Positions 1 to 10,174 of a stretch of 64,000 bases of DNA are shown here, piece by piece. Numbering within the stretch: position 1 is the stretch's first letter; each line of letters starts with the position of its first letter. The stretch comes from Monodelphis domestica (taxonomy: Eukaryota; Chordata; Mammalia; Didelphimorphia; Didelphidae), in NCBI RefSeq assembly GCF_027887165.1, contig NC_077228.1, positions 106,647,543 to 106,711,542 of the forward strand, given 5' to 3'. The notes beneath the pieces are model-generated. The model had not been told where the DNA came from. It saw only the letters and a list, made by a program, of their open reading frames with translations, and did no database searches. The translations under genes and the position numbers were made by a program.

Positions 1-215
1 GGGCTCCTATGATGTCAATACCCTCATCCAATGGAAAAAGGCATTACATTTGGAGTCAGAGGTCCTGGGTTCAAATCTTACTTCTGATATTTACTACCTG
101 TATGGCTTTGGGCAAGAGACTTTACCTCCCTGGAGAAGCCTATTTCTTCATCTATAAAATTAGGAAGTAGGCTACATGGTCTCTGAGGCCCCTTCCAACC
201 CTAGATTTATTAACC
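1..215 (+). repeat. MIR/CORE-SINE relic
   Basis: The stretch has the CORE-SINE order: 'tggagtcagaggtcctggg', then 'ttcaaatc', a core-like 'tggctttgggcaag', and an A-rich 'atctataaaat' segment. It is degraded and has no clear TSD. Bases 215-640 show nothing I recognise apart from a G-run near 545-560. Confidence 0.6.
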
Positions 216-639
216 AATGATTTTATAAACTGCTAGCCTCCTCATGTCCTCACCACCCACCTTCTATGCCAGGTGCCCAACAGGCCATAATAGAGATAGG
301 CCACCAGTTTGGGATGCTGTCACTGCCCTTACCCTTTAAGCCTGATCTCTGTTTTGGGAATTGGGAAAGGTTTTAGGTGGTGGTATAATTTTAAACCCCA
401 GCTCTCCTTCCCACTCTACTGTCCAAGATCTCCATGGCTAGACCAGCCAGGCTCCCATCCTCCCAGATAACTCCATCCACACTTTGGTGCAGAGTCTGAT
501 ATAGATCATGGATGATTCTGTTTATTGGTCTTTTCTCTCTCCCTGGGGGGAGGGGGGGGGTGTAGCAGAGAGTATGTGATTCCTCAATTCCTCCTCCACC
601 ACCTCCCTATCTAAGGTTCCTGAAGATCATTGCTAAAGA

Positions 640-1125
640 CTTTTGCCCAGTAAGTGTGGGGATCTGGGACGAAATCATTCTGATTTTGTTTTTAAGTGCC
701 TTTTTAACTGCCATCAAAAGCAGCTTCTAGAGAATATATTATTGATAGCTATTAAAATGAAAGGTGGGGTAAAGGCTAGGATATCTCCATTCTATTCTCC
801 TGAGGCTGCCCAGTTGGGCCAACTAGCTTCCCTTCCCTCAGGGCCTGGCCTCTCTCCTTTAGCAACTTTATGCTTTTCTTTCCTTCTAGTCTTCAAGCCT
901 AACGCCTTCTCATCCTGTTTTCTTTTTCTTCCTCCTCTTTTTCTCCCCCTGCCTTCTCATTTTCTCTGCTTTCCTCCTCCTACCTTCCTACTTCATCTTT
1001 GCTCATAGTTCATTTTTACTCCCTCCTCCTTTCTTTAGCTACCCACACTTAGTTTTTGCTTTCTTTTTCTCTTCCCCTCCCTTATCTTTCAATTTATCCC
1101 TGGGGTTTTTTCTGCATTGATTTAC
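640..1125. other. Pyrimidine-rich, gene-free stretch
   Basis: Bases 870-1085 are strongly C/T-biased on the + strand ('cttttctttccttctag', 'ttctcttcccctccctt'). This bias explains the 121-aa open frame at 643-1008, which is rich in Phe, Leu, Ser and Pro and resembles no family I know. I see no gene here. Confidence 0.5.
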
Positions 1126-1129
1126 TAGA

Positions 1130-1260
1130 ATTTTAGTGCTAGAAAAAACCTTAAAGCTCATCCAAATCCCTCATTTTACAGATGAGGAAACAGACTCAGA
1201 GAGGCAGAACTAGGATTTAAACCCAGGGTTCCTCCCCACTCCATCCTATATCTTAATGCA
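1130..1260 (-). repeat. MIR/CORE-SINE relic, antisense
   Basis: The antisense MIR signature 'ttttacagatgaggaaaca' sits at about 1175-1195. It is followed by 'aacccagggttcct', the antisense B-box region. The copy is degraded. Bases 1260-2215 show no recognised element. Confidence 0.6.
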
Positions 1261-2216
1261 TTTTTCTGTTGCTATTGTTTTGACTTACCCTCTTTAATTC
1301 TCAAGCAATTGGAGCTCAATCCAGTTTGGAGATCTGTCCTTAACAGTCCATAAATTTTTCCCATTGTTGTATTCAGAATCTCATCATCTTTGACCACTGG
1401 AAAGTCTTCTTCGGCATTTAACCTCCATCTCACATGAAAACACTGAAGCTTCACTTGAACAGTGCCCAAAGTGGTGTAAAGTACCTCCTGTGTCTGTAAG
1501 AAGGCAACTCTCAGGAATCTCTGTCCCCTGCTTTCTCCAACCCTTCCCACCTTCCTTCACCCATCCCTGTTGGGTACCATAAAAATCTTTATAATTGTAA
1601 ATCCCCTGGAGATGAACTCATAAATAACAGCCCATTCCTCTTGTTAGGGACAAAAAGCAATTCTATTATTGTGGAAGTGGAATTGTGGAAGAATGATGAG
1701 TGATAAGAATCATTGATCTCTTTCTGCACTCTCTTCCCTGGTCTCTTCCTTTTTCTCAGTCATCTCTCCATTCTCTTGACCAATAAGAGAAAGAAAAAGG
1801 ATGGAGAGGAGAAAGGACACTGTGAGATCCCTGATTCTCCAGAGGTTACTACATCAGAAGGAAATCTTATATAGCCCCAAAAGTCTAAAACAGATTTCTC
1901 AAAATATGGTCTCAGGAACATCAAAGACCCTTCGGCAGGGGGCAGGGGGGGTCATAAAGCCAAAATTATTTTTATAAAAATGCTAAAATGTGTTCATTTC
2001 TAGGATGATCAACACCAATAGATATATATTCTATATAAACAAAATATCTTGAGGGATGGGAGAATTCAATCATTTTTAAGAATAAAGAAGACAAGGTAAA
2101 AAAGTTGGAGATTTGCTAGTCTAATTCGTTGTCTCCTAATGAATATAACAGTAGTTCATCTTACATAAGAATTCATGGGGGGGGGGGCGGGAATGCCAAC
2201 AATTCACATTTGGGAA

Positions 2217-2560
2217 GTTTTTTTTTTTTAGTTTACAAAGAGTTTCCCTATTTCACAGATGGGAAACTAAGGCTTCTGGAGGCAAAATACTTGGTCATAG
2301 GCCCACAAACAATAGATTTATAATTAAGTCCTTAGCTCCTAAAACCAGTGTTCTTTCTACTACTTGATTTTGTTTCTCAAAAATCTAATACCTCTTCTGT
2401 TGGGGCAAGAAGGTATATCAAAAGGGTACTGGAATACAGTCCTCATTCCTTCCAATATTAACCTGACAGATCTTGGGAAAATGATTTCACCTAGCCTGCT
2501 ATCAGTTTTCCCATCTGTGAAATGGAAACTTTGCTGTATGCCCTGCCAAGGCAGTATTAT
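2217..2560. repeat. Two MIR-like relics in opposite orientation
   Basis: 2217-2360 reads as antisense MIR ('tttcacagatgggaaact'). 2420-2560 reads as sense MIR ('cttgggaaaatgatttcac', 'ttttcccatctgtgaaatgg'). The two oppositely oriented 'catctgtgaaatgg'-type segments produce overlapping open frames on both strands, which I do not regard as coding. Confidence 0.5.
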
Positions 2561-3159
2561 TGGTTTTGCTTTTATTGTGATCATTATTTCTGGAGTGGTC
2601 TGCCAGTTCTGACTCTTTTCCCCCATTCCTATCTCATACACCCCTCACTCTAACTCCCTTGGTTAGGTTGCAGGACTAAAAGAAGGTATCTGTAATTAGT
2701 TGCAAAGATTATTCCTTGACCTCCCACCATTACTCAGAACCCACTTTTTCTCTTTATCAGAGCCTTAATCAGGGTCCCAGATACTAGCCATATCCCCAAG
2801 TGAGATGGACAGTCAGGGACACTAGGTTGGCTTAAATATTACCTTGACGTTAGATAATACCAAGCCTGGACCCATAATGAAGGCATATTTGATCTGTCAC
2901 TCCTCCTTGAAAGTGGGGTGGGAGTGGGGAAGAAGGAGAAGATTGGAAAAAACACCTTCTTTCATCAGCCCTCAGCTTGGTGGGAAGCTAAGGACCACCC
3001 ATGGGCTATCTCTCCAAAGATCCCCAGGACAGAAAGTTTCCTTCTTTTCCACTTTCCACATTCAATCAATTAATATAAATAAGTCTGATTAACTTGATTC
3101 TCCTCCAATGAGATCTCTTGTCTCCATCCCCTTTTCTCCACTCATCAGACCATCGTCCT

Positions 3160-3530
3160 AGTTCAGTACCTTATTCTCTCTCACTGAGACTACTGCAGTA
3201 GCTTTCAAATCGTTCTCCTGCCTCCATTCAGTCCCCTCCCCAATCCAATCTCCACACAGGCACCAAATTAAGATTCCTATAGCACCAAGATAACATTATT
3301 ACTCTCCTACCCACTATTGACTCATAATTGCCTCTTGGATGAACTCTGGCTTTTGAAGTCTTTCGCCATCTGCCTTCAAACTATTTTTCTACACTGATTC
3401 TACATTGGTCCCCATCATGTACTCTACTCTCTAGCCAAACAGGCCTACTTGATCTCCATGCTTGAAATTCCATCTCCTGCCTCCTTATCTTTCCATGGCG
3501 GTTCCCCATATGCTCTCCATCTTCATCTCT
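3160..3530 (+). repeat. L2/CR1-type LINE 3' relic
   Basis: The pyrimidine-rich text has the order seen in L2 3' regions: 'gactactgcagtagctttc', 'tctccacacaggcacc', 'aagattcctatagcacc', then a segment on closely spaced lists of counts and dates typical of L2 UTR ('aggcctacttgatctccatg'). No reading frame survives. Family assignment is from memory. Confidence 0.45.
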
Positions 3531-3739
3531 GTCTCCTGGAAACTCTAACTCAACATCTGTATAGTTGTTGACATTTTTGACTTTTATCCTTCCCTCTCTC
3601 TCACACACACAAAGATACAGCCTATAGTCCATTGTAAGTGATCAATAAGTGCTTATTCAATTAAATTGCTTCTCTTTCCCCACTATCTCCTTAGGAGGAA
3701 AAACTCTCCAGAACTCTTCCTTTCCTTTCTCTTGGCTCC

Positions 3740-3945
3740 AGACAGAGCTGTATTAGAGAGATAGAAAAAGGGAGGTGAGAGGAAGAAGGGGAGAGAGAAG
3801 TGGGGAGAGATGGGAGACAGAGAGAGAGAGACAGGGAGAGAGAGAGAAAGACAGAGAGAAGGGGGGGAGAGAGAGAGAGAAACAGAGACAGAGAGAGACA
3901 AAGAGAGACAGAGGGAGAGAGGGAGAGAGGGGAGAGACATAGATA
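3740..3945. repeat. GA/GGGA purine-rich low-complexity tract
   Basis: About 200 bases are nearly pure A/G on the + strand (repeats of gaga, gggaga and agacagag), with a run 'aagggggggag'. Long polypurine-polypyrimidine tracts can adopt triplex (H-DNA) form. The Ser/Leu-rich minus-strand and Arg/Glu-rich plus-strand open frames here are artefacts of the repeat. Confidence 0.85.
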
Positions 3946-3959
3946 AAGAACCCTACCCC

Positions 3960-4115
3960 CTACCCAAAGAACGCAGGCAGTATTCTCATTTTGTAGATGA
4001 AGAAACTCTCCTCCAGAGACACACATGACTAGAAAGTGTCTGAGACAGGATTTGAATGGAGCTCATTTGACTCCAAGCCCAGGACCTTATCTATTGTATT
4101 ACATATCCCCTTTGA
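3960..4115 (-). repeat. CORE-SINE relic, antisense
   Basis: Antisense CORE motifs are visible: 'ttgtagatgaagaaact', 'gtctgagacaggatttgaa', 'actccaagcccagg'. The copy is truncated and degenerate. Confidence 0.5.
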
Positions 4116-4129
4116 CTTCTGCTACCAGC

Positions 4130-4400
4130 CCCCCTGGGGCCTCATAATCTCATATCTCCAATGCCTGAAAGTCTCCAAATGAATCTTTCTGCTCCCAATA
4201 TCTCCCTTCTCCAGCCATCTTGTGCATTTGGGTCAGGACAGTCTTCCTAAAGGGATGTCCTAGAACACTGCTTTCATTGAATTATTCTCCTATTTAAAGA
4301 CCTTTGATAGCTCCCTACTGCCATTGGAAGGAAATCAGATAACCCAATATTCAAATCTCAGTTCATACTCTTGTCTCTTTTCTGAAATTGCTACTGACCA
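4130..4400 (+). repeat. L2/CR1-type LINE 3' relic
   Basis: L2 3' phrases are recognisable: 'ttcctaaagggatgtcc', 'tattctcctatttaaagacc', 'tagctccctactgccattgg'. It is probably related to the relic at 3160-3530 and separated from it by the purine tract. No coding capacity remains. Confidence 0.45.
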
Positions 4401-4616
4401 CCCTGTTCTGTCTTTCTTTCCCTTTGCCTAGCTGCCATTGAAGATCAAGGGCAGACGGGAGAACAAGGTATCAGGCTTGAAAATTGCTTCCCAGCATCCA
4501 ACCCCTAAAACTTTTAGAAAAATTATGACTTTAAAAAGAAAGAAGAAATTTTAGAGGAGAGATAGTTCCCCTGCATACCAAGAGAGATGAGTTGCTTCAG
4601 GAAATTTTTGTGGGAA

Positions 4617-4672
4617 CAATAATAATGATGATGATGATGATGATGATGATAATGATGATTATAATGATAACA
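4617..4672. repeat. (ATG/GAT)n and (AAT)n microsatellite
   Basis: Tandem 'atg' units run through about 4622-4650 and break down into aat/gat units to about 4672. Confidence 0.9.
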
Positions 4673-4908
4673 TTTAAGGTTTGCAAAGGTGGCATAGGAG
4701 ATAGAGTGCTGAGTCTAGAGCTAGGATGAGCTCAGATGTGAATCCAGCCTCAGATAATCACTAGGATGTGCACCCTGGGCAAGTCACTTAACCTCTGTTT
4801 GCCTCAGGTTTTTTTTCCACATCTGGAATAGTAACATAATAATAGCATCTATCTAATAATAGCACAATCAGGGTACTTGTAAGGCTCAAATGAGATAATA
4901 ATTTTTTT

Positions 4909-4924
4909 AAAAAGCATGGCACAA
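4909..4924 (+). repeat. Target-site duplication, 5' copy
   Basis: 'aaaaagcatggcacaa' is repeated exactly at 5636-5651, on either side of the L1. A 16-bp perfect duplication is typical of L1 endonuclease-primed insertion. The A-run next to the poly(A) tail makes the first few bases ambiguous. Confidence 0.9.
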
Positions 4925-5635
4925 ATTTGGAACTATGCCCAAAGGGCGACAAAAGAATATCTACCCTTTGATCCAGCCATAGCACTGCTGGGTCTGTACC
5001 CCAAAGAGATAATGGACAAAAAGACTTGTACAAAAATATTCATAGCTGCGCTCTTTGTGGTGGCCCAAAACTGGAAAACGAGGGGATGCCCATCAATTGG
5101 GGAATGGCTGAGCAAATTGTGGTATCTGTTGGTGATGGAATACTATTGTGCTAAAAGGAATAATAAAGTGGAGGAGTTCCATGGAGACTGGAACAACCTC
5201 CAGGAAGTGATGCAGAGCGAGAGGAGCAGAACCAGGAGAACATTGTACACCGAGACTAATACACTGTGGTATAAGAGAACATAATGGACTTCTCCATTAG
5301 TGGCGGTGTAATGTCCCTGAACAATTTGCAGGGATCCAGGAGAAAAAAACACTATTCATAAACAAAGGATAAACTATGGGAATGGAAACACCGAGGAAAA
5401 GCAACTGCCTGAATACAGCGGTTGAGGGAACATGACAGAGGAGAGACTCTAAATGAACACTCTAATGCAAATATTATCAACATGGCAATGGGTTCAAATC
5501 AAAAAAACATGTAATGCCCAGTGGATTTGCGCGTCAGCTATGGGGGGTGGGGGGGTAGGGGGGAGGAAAAGAAAATGATTTATGTCTTTAATGAATAATG
5601 CTTGGAAATGATCAAATAAAATATAACTTAAAAAA
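4925..5635 (+). mobile_element. 5'-truncated L1 (ORF2 C-terminus plus 3'UTR)
   Basis: A 711-bp L1 3' end. The first part encodes the C-terminus of ORF2p in one uninterrupted frame (to about 5284), with the L1-type segments 'FDPAIALLGLYPKE', 'TKIFIAALFVVAQNWK' and 'LVMEYYCAKRN'. These correspond to the conserved tail of L1 ORF2p, the endonuclease/reverse-transcriptase of the element. The 3'UTR has an L1-like G-rich tract (about 5541-5568), and the element ends in an A-run. A perfect 16-bp TSD flanks it. The intact frame and TSD suggest a relatively recent insertion. Because of 5' truncation it cannot encode a functional protein. Confidence 0.92.
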
Positions 5636-5651
5636 AAAAAGCATGGCACAA
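5636..5651 (+). repeat. Target-site duplication, 3' copy
   Basis: Exact match to 4909-4924. It restores the continuity of the split SINE. Confidence 0.9.
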
Positions 5652-5711
5652 TACCTGGCATATACAGTAGTAGGTGCTAGATAAATGTGAGCTATTATTA
5701 CTTAAACTCCA

Positions 5712-6005
5712 GATGACTCAGTTTCCCCATCTGTAAATGAGAATAATCATAGCACCTATCTTTTAGCAGTTTATAAAGCTCTAGTGTAGTGCCTGGCACA
5801 GAGGCGGACTTCAATAAATACTTGTTCTTCTCTTCCCTGCAAAGCACTTTACATATAATATCTCATTTGAGCCTTATGACTTTCCTGTGAAGTAATATGG
5901 GGTGAGGCAGAGGTGTAAAATTCCCATTTTACAGATGAGATCATTGACGTTCAGCCAGACTAAGTCCTCCGTCCACTATCACAGTTCGTAAATGTCAGAG
6001 GCAAG
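5712..6005. repeat. MIR/CORE-SINE 3' fragments
   Basis: 'ctcagtttccccatctgtaa' (5718-5737) and 'gtgcctggcacagaggcgg' are sense MIR 3' phrases. They are followed by 'ttttacagatgagatcattg', an antisense core. These are probably two adjacent relics. Confidence 0.5.
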
Positions 6006-6450
6006 ATTGGAATGAGGTTTTCCTGCCTCCCAAAGCCAGAGGAATGCCTGAGTTGTAATTCAGATAACCTTGGGAACAGGTGGATCCAGGGACCACAAAG
6101 TAAATCTGGAGCCCAGGGATAGGTGGCCTTGCTTTTTCAGCAGCCGAGGAAGCTGACAGACCTAGCAGTTGCCCTGGGTGGTCAGGAGTTAGGAGAACGT
6201 CAATGACTCTAAAAATGACTGCGTGAGGACCTGTGCCAACCCCGCTGGGTAACTTGGGACGGTGTGCCCGAGCCTTATCGCAGTTTGCATGCAGCCTGTC
6301 CTGGAGAATCCCCGACTCACAGGGCACTAAACTAGTCATGAAATGGCTGGCTGGGCATTGGATGCTGGATATATACAGGGAAAAATAGGGCGGGGGAAGG
6401 AAAGGAGAGAAGGCTTCGGACCTGAGGAGGCTTATAAGGTCCCCCATAAT
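6006..6450. other. Unassigned single-copy-looking DNA
   Basis: I recognise no repeat here. A 150-aa minus-strand open frame (5995-6447) spans it, but it begins inside a MIR relic and has no known domain. The sequence is moderately GC-rich with a few CpGs ('ccccgctgggtaacttggga'). I do not call a gene. Confidence 0.3.
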
Positions 6451-6451
6451 A

Positions 6452-6591
6452 TTTCTTTTTTTTAATCCTTACCTTTTGTCTAAGCAATTGCCCAGGGTCA
6501 CACAGTTAGGAAGGGTGTGGAGTTAGATTTGAACCCAAGTTCCCCCAGCTCCAGGCTGGATAGTCTACTCACTGAGCTACCTAGCTGCCTG
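6452..6591 (-). repeat. tRNA-derived SINE, antisense, internally deleted
   Basis: It begins with a T-run and 'aatccttaccttttgtct' (antisense SINE tail). It then jumps to 'attgcccagggtcacacag', 'gatttgaacccaag' and 'ctgagctacctagctgcc' (antisense A box). About 60 bases of the usual tail/core junction are missing. Confidence 0.8.
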
Positions 6592-6770
6592 TCAATAAGC
6601 ATTTGTTGGAGACCTACTATGTGCCAAGCATTCTGCTAAGCACTCAGGATACCAAGAAAGGTAAAAGGCAATCCCTGCCTTAAGTTGCTCATAGGTTAAT
6701 GGGAGAGACAACAGGCAAATTATTCATTTTAGGAAGCATCTAAGAACTATACAGCACAAAGAATACTCAG
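6592..6770 (+). repeat. RTE-linked SINE or LINE fragment
   Basis: It starts 'tcaataagcatttgttgga', followed by 'cctactatgtgccaagcatt', 'aagcactcaggatacc' and 'aatgggagagacaac'. The same order recurs at 9475-9841 and, in part, near 31840, 50105 and 59310, so it is a family. The name (RTE-SINE type) is from memory. Confidence 0.6.
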
Positions 6771-6879
6771 CACTCTAGATTACATTCTCTCTGATCAGTC
6801 CAGAGGAGCATCACTTCCCTTATTCTAGACTAGGATCCATATACAATATAAAAAGGGAAGAGATAAGCCTCTGCGAAAG

Positions 6880-7200
6880 ACAACTGGCCTCAGAGTTAGG
6901 ACTTGTGTGGCCAGCTACAAAGAGGACTGGATTTGGAACCAAGAGATCCTGGTTTCGGTCCCAGCTCTGTCACCTACTAACTGGGTCGTGGTTACAACCT
7001 CTCTGAACCTCCGTTGGTTTTTTCATCTATAAAATGAAGTATTTGATCCAGGATTATCTATAAGGTCCCTTTTAATTCTGATTCCACCAAGCCTGACAGG
7101 AGGAAGGGCTCTAAAGAACTAATTCCAGTCCTCTCATTTTACAAAGGAGGAAACTGAGGCCCAAAAAGGTAGCAGAATTGGAACTAGAAAGAAAGTTCTG
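6880..7200. repeat. MIR/CORE-SINE (+) followed by MIR relic (-)
   Basis: 6880-7080 has 'tggaaccaagagatcctgg', 'ctctgtcacctactaactgg' and 'catctataaaatgaag' in sense order. 7095-7200 has antisense 'ttttacaaaggaggaaactg'. Confidence 0.55.
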
Positions 7201-7210
7201 CTCCCTATAC

Positions 7211-7212
<2 letters not shown>

Positions 7213-7254
<42 letters not shown>
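7213..7254. repeat. (TG)n microsatellite
   Basis: About 20 uninterrupted TG dinucleotides. Probably polymorphic, and able to form Z-DNA. Confidence 0.95.
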
Positions 7255-7255
<1 letters not shown>

Positions 7256-7639
7256 TATAGGGGATCTATATCAAGTTCTAGAGGTCCCTATGTGCCAGGG
7301 GCAGAATCTGGCCAGATATTTCCAGGATATCACAAGGTTGGAGAAGAGCAAGAGCTTGTGACTTGAGAGGACCTGAGGCAGCTGCTCTTCTCTTACATCA
7401 GAAAGGTAGATTAGTTTCTGGAGCTGGATTTGACTTTTTCCCACCTTAATTTAATTTTTATCCAGGGAAAGCATATGTCTTAAGAAGTTAAAGAATCTTG
7501 TAGCCCCACCTCTTTGAAGACCTGGATGAGAAGGACTTCAGCCAATTGAATTTATCATGTCTTTGGAGGAGAGAAAGAGGGGAAGGAGTCATTTAAGGAT
7601 CACCCCATCAGTCTGTGAGCTAGCTTTGGGGAAAGAGAC

Positions 7640-8110
7640 TATCAGAATACTCTCCACCTCCAGAGAAAGAATTGTTGGAGTCATCTTTCATATCAGATTA
7701 TTTTTGGTTTTATCTGGGGGTCTTGGTTATGTGAGACTTTGCTCTTATGACAATAACCAATATTAAAGTGTATTTTGCATGACAATAAAAATGAAAGAAA
7801 AAAGAAAAAGAGGCTATCACATGAGGAATTGTGACAATTCCGATGGCATCTCCAGAGGTACATGGGGTCTAGGTCTGCAAAGAACTTTAGAGGTCATAGA
7901 ATCTATAAGTTCTTAGATTTCAAGGGACTCATGAGTCTTTTTTTTCTTTTTCCACACTAAATTCTCTCCCTCTCTCCAACCCTTCTCTCTCCCCAAGTAA
8001 TAAGATACCTAGAATACAGGCTTCACTAACTTCTTAATGACATTTAGTATTTCCTTCAATTGGGAATTTTAAAAATATTATTCTGAGAAAGTGTCCTAAA
8101 GCTTCACCAA
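7640..8110. repeat. Probable L1 3'UTR relics
   Basis: 7640-7800 includes 'cctccagagaaagaattg' and ends 'gacaataaaaatgaaag', resembling the 3'UTR of an older L1 family in sense. 7940-8000 has antisense-like 'aattctctccctctctcc'. No reading frame survives. Low certainty. Confidence 0.35.
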
Positions 8111-8160
8111 ACTGCCAAAGGGGTCCATGATATGAAAAAGTTAAGATCTTCTGGTCTAAG

Positions 8161-8364
8161 AATAGGGAGGTGGCTCAGTGGATTGAGAGCCAGGCCTAGA
8201 GATAGGAGGTCCTGGATTCAAATATGACTCAGACATTGCCTAGCTGTGTGACCCTTGGCAAGTCACTTAACTTTAATTGCCTGGCCCTTACTGCTTGTCA
8301 GCCTTGGAATTGATACTTAGTAACAATTCTGAGACAAAAGGTAAGGGTTTAAACAAAAAAAAAC
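8161..8364 (+). repeat. tRNA-derived SINE with 'ggaaggtaagggttt'-type tail
   Basis: A box 'tggctcagtgg' near 8171 and B-box-like 'ggattcaaata'. The core follows ('tgtgacccttggcaagtc'), then 'ccttggaattgatacttagt' and 'aaaggtaagggtttaaac' with an A-rich end. Essentially full length. Confidence 0.9.
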
Positions 8365-8399
8365 CACCACTAGTCTGGTACATCACATTCATTTCACAG

Positions 8400-8580
8400 A
8401 TAAGGGCCAGAGCATCACAGATTTTTTTTAATGTTGTAATATTTAACTTTTTCCAATTACATATAAAAACAATTTTTACATTCGTCTTCCAAATTTTTGA
8501 GTTTCCAAATCTCTCCTTCTCTCCTCTTTTTCCTCCCTAAGATGGGAAGAAATTTGATCTAGGTTATACTTATGTGAGAA
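8400..8580 (-). repeat. Probable L1 3' end, antisense
   Basis: T-run, then 'ttttccaattacatataaaa' and 'gagtttccaaatctctcc', then 'gatctaggttatactta'. Read on the minus strand this resembles a marsupial L1 3'UTR ending near the poly(A). Confidence 0.45.
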
Positions 8581-8644
8581 ATGCAGATTTTAGAGCTAAA
8601 AGAGAGCTTAGAGGTTATCAAATCTAACCAATTATAATGGTGAT

Positions 8645-8915
8645 GCTAGCAATGATGATGATGATGATAATGGTGATGATAGCTAGCATTTATATGTTTA
8701 AAGTGTTTGCAAAGAGTTTTGTAAATATCTGGTTTTATCCTCAAAACAACCCTGAAAGGTAAGTACTATTATTTTACAAATGAGGAAACTGAGGCAGATG
8801 ACGTTAAAGTGACTTATGTAGGGTCACACTGCTAGTAAATGACTGAGGCAAGATTAGCACTCAGGTTTTCTTGACTCCTGGTCTAGCTTCTATCCACCCT
8901 GTCAACTCTCTGCTT
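8645..8915 (-). repeat. CORE-SINE/MIR, antisense, with (GAT)n
   Basis: A short (atg/gat)n run at 8655-8676 precedes an antisense MIR: 'tttacaaatgaggaaactga', 'gggtcacactgctagtaaat' and 'ctcctggtctagcttc'. Bases 8915-9470 are AT-rich with a short (CA)n run near 8973 and nothing else assigned. Confidence 0.65.
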
Positions 8916-9474
8916 CTGTAAATGGAACAACATCCTTGTTTAAGAAAATAAAACAGTCCCAGAGAGGCAAACAAACACACACACACACAAAAAGTCACTC
9001 AGATCATAATAATAGTTCATATCTATAGTCTTTTCCTTAAAACAAAAGAGTTGATGTAAGGTATTAAATATTATTATAGACAAGAAAACTAATTCTTCAT
9101 AAGGCTAAATGATTTACCCAAGTTCTCACCAATATTCAACCAACCACCAACCAACTAAGAAGCATTGATTAAGCTTCTTTTTCATGACAGGCCCTTCCCT
9201 AGGCAGACATTAGTTCCTTGAAGGTATAGAGGAGGTAGACTATATGTTCACATATAAGTATATAATCAATATGTTAAAAATAATAAATCATTAAATCATT
9301 ATTATTTAATATATCTTCAAATATACATAAATAAATTTGAGGTGATGGAGGTGGAAAGAAGAGTGTCATTTGAGCTAATCTTTGAAAAACAAGAAATGCC
9401 ATTCCTTCTGGAAACTCTGCTTGTTTTTCCCAGGTCAAGGCAATAATAAATACAATTCAAATGAAACAAGAAGA

Positions 9475-9841
9475 TCCATTCATCATTCAGTCATTTAATG
9501 AACATTTATTAAGGACCTACTATGTGTCCAGAATTCTGTTAAGCATTGGGGATACAAAGGAAAGTAAAAGACAGTCCTTGCCCTTAAGTCTTTGCTCACA
9601 GCCTAAAGAGGGAGATTCCATGCAAATATCTTTGTACAAATGAGCTGCCTATATGATAAATTGGAAATAATAAGCAAAGAGAAGACAATAGAATTAAGAG
9701 GGATTGGAAAAGTGTTCTTGTAGAAGGTGGGGTTTTAGCTGAGACTTGAAGGAAGCCAGAGAAGTCAAGCAGGGGAAATGAAGAGCAAGAGCATTCCAGG
9801 CATGGTGGAGAATGCCAGCCTGGACTACATGTGTGCCCCAT
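9475..9841 (+). repeat. RTE-linked SINE-like element
   Basis: It starts 'aatgaacatttattaaggac' and continues 'tactatgtgtccagaattct', 'ggggatacaaaggaaagtaa', 'gttttagctgagacttgaag' and 'gcattccaggcatggtgg'. It is the longest copy in the window of the family seen at 6592-6770 and 50105-50343. Confidence 0.65.
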
Positions 9842-10174
9842 TCACCTCTGAGTGCTTTCTGGTCAATGTCTAGCAGTTGGTAATTGTGCCTATAAACTCT
9901 TATGTGGCAGCAGAGCCCTGGGCTATAAGGGAGAAGAGAGGAGGGACTGGTAACACAGGGTGCTGAATATAGCTGGACAAAACAACTGTAAACCTCCCCA
10001 GGGCAAGCCAGCAGGGCTACTTCCTGTACAGACATACCATAAGAAACAAGGGCAGTCAGTCCTACCCCAAGTACCAGAGAAGAATAATCTGTAAGCTTGG
10101 AGCAGTGTACCAGAAAAGAACCTCAACAGATAGATAAAGTAATAGGACAGGATGGGAGGAGTGGAATTAGAAAA

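Larger units (their letters stand above)
4680..5710 (+). repeat. CORE-SINE/MIR split by an L1 insertion
   Basis: The left part (4680-4908) contains 'caccctgggcaagtcactta', 'acctctgtttgcctcagg' and 'tgagataata'. The right part (about 5652-5710) continues with the MIR-type end 'atacctggcatatacag' and 'ggtgctagataaatg'. The L1 at 4925-5635 lies between them, so this SINE predates the L1. Confidence 0.7.

Noticed and set aside
643-1008. 121-aa plus-strand open frame
   Set aside because: Driven by a pyrimidine-rich tract. Composition is Phe/Leu/Ser/Pro with no domain.
3683-4028. Overlapping frames on both strands with Ser/Leu or Arg/Glu repeats
   Set aside because: Direct products of the GA-rich low-complexity tract.
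5995-6447. 150-aa minus-strand frame
   Set aside because: Starts in a MIR relic and shows no recognisable domain, splice context or conserved motif.
8161-8364. A tRNA gene, because of A- and B-box-like motifs
   Set aside because: The boxes belong to a tRNA-derived SINE. No cloverleaf can be completed and the same unit recurs throughout the window.
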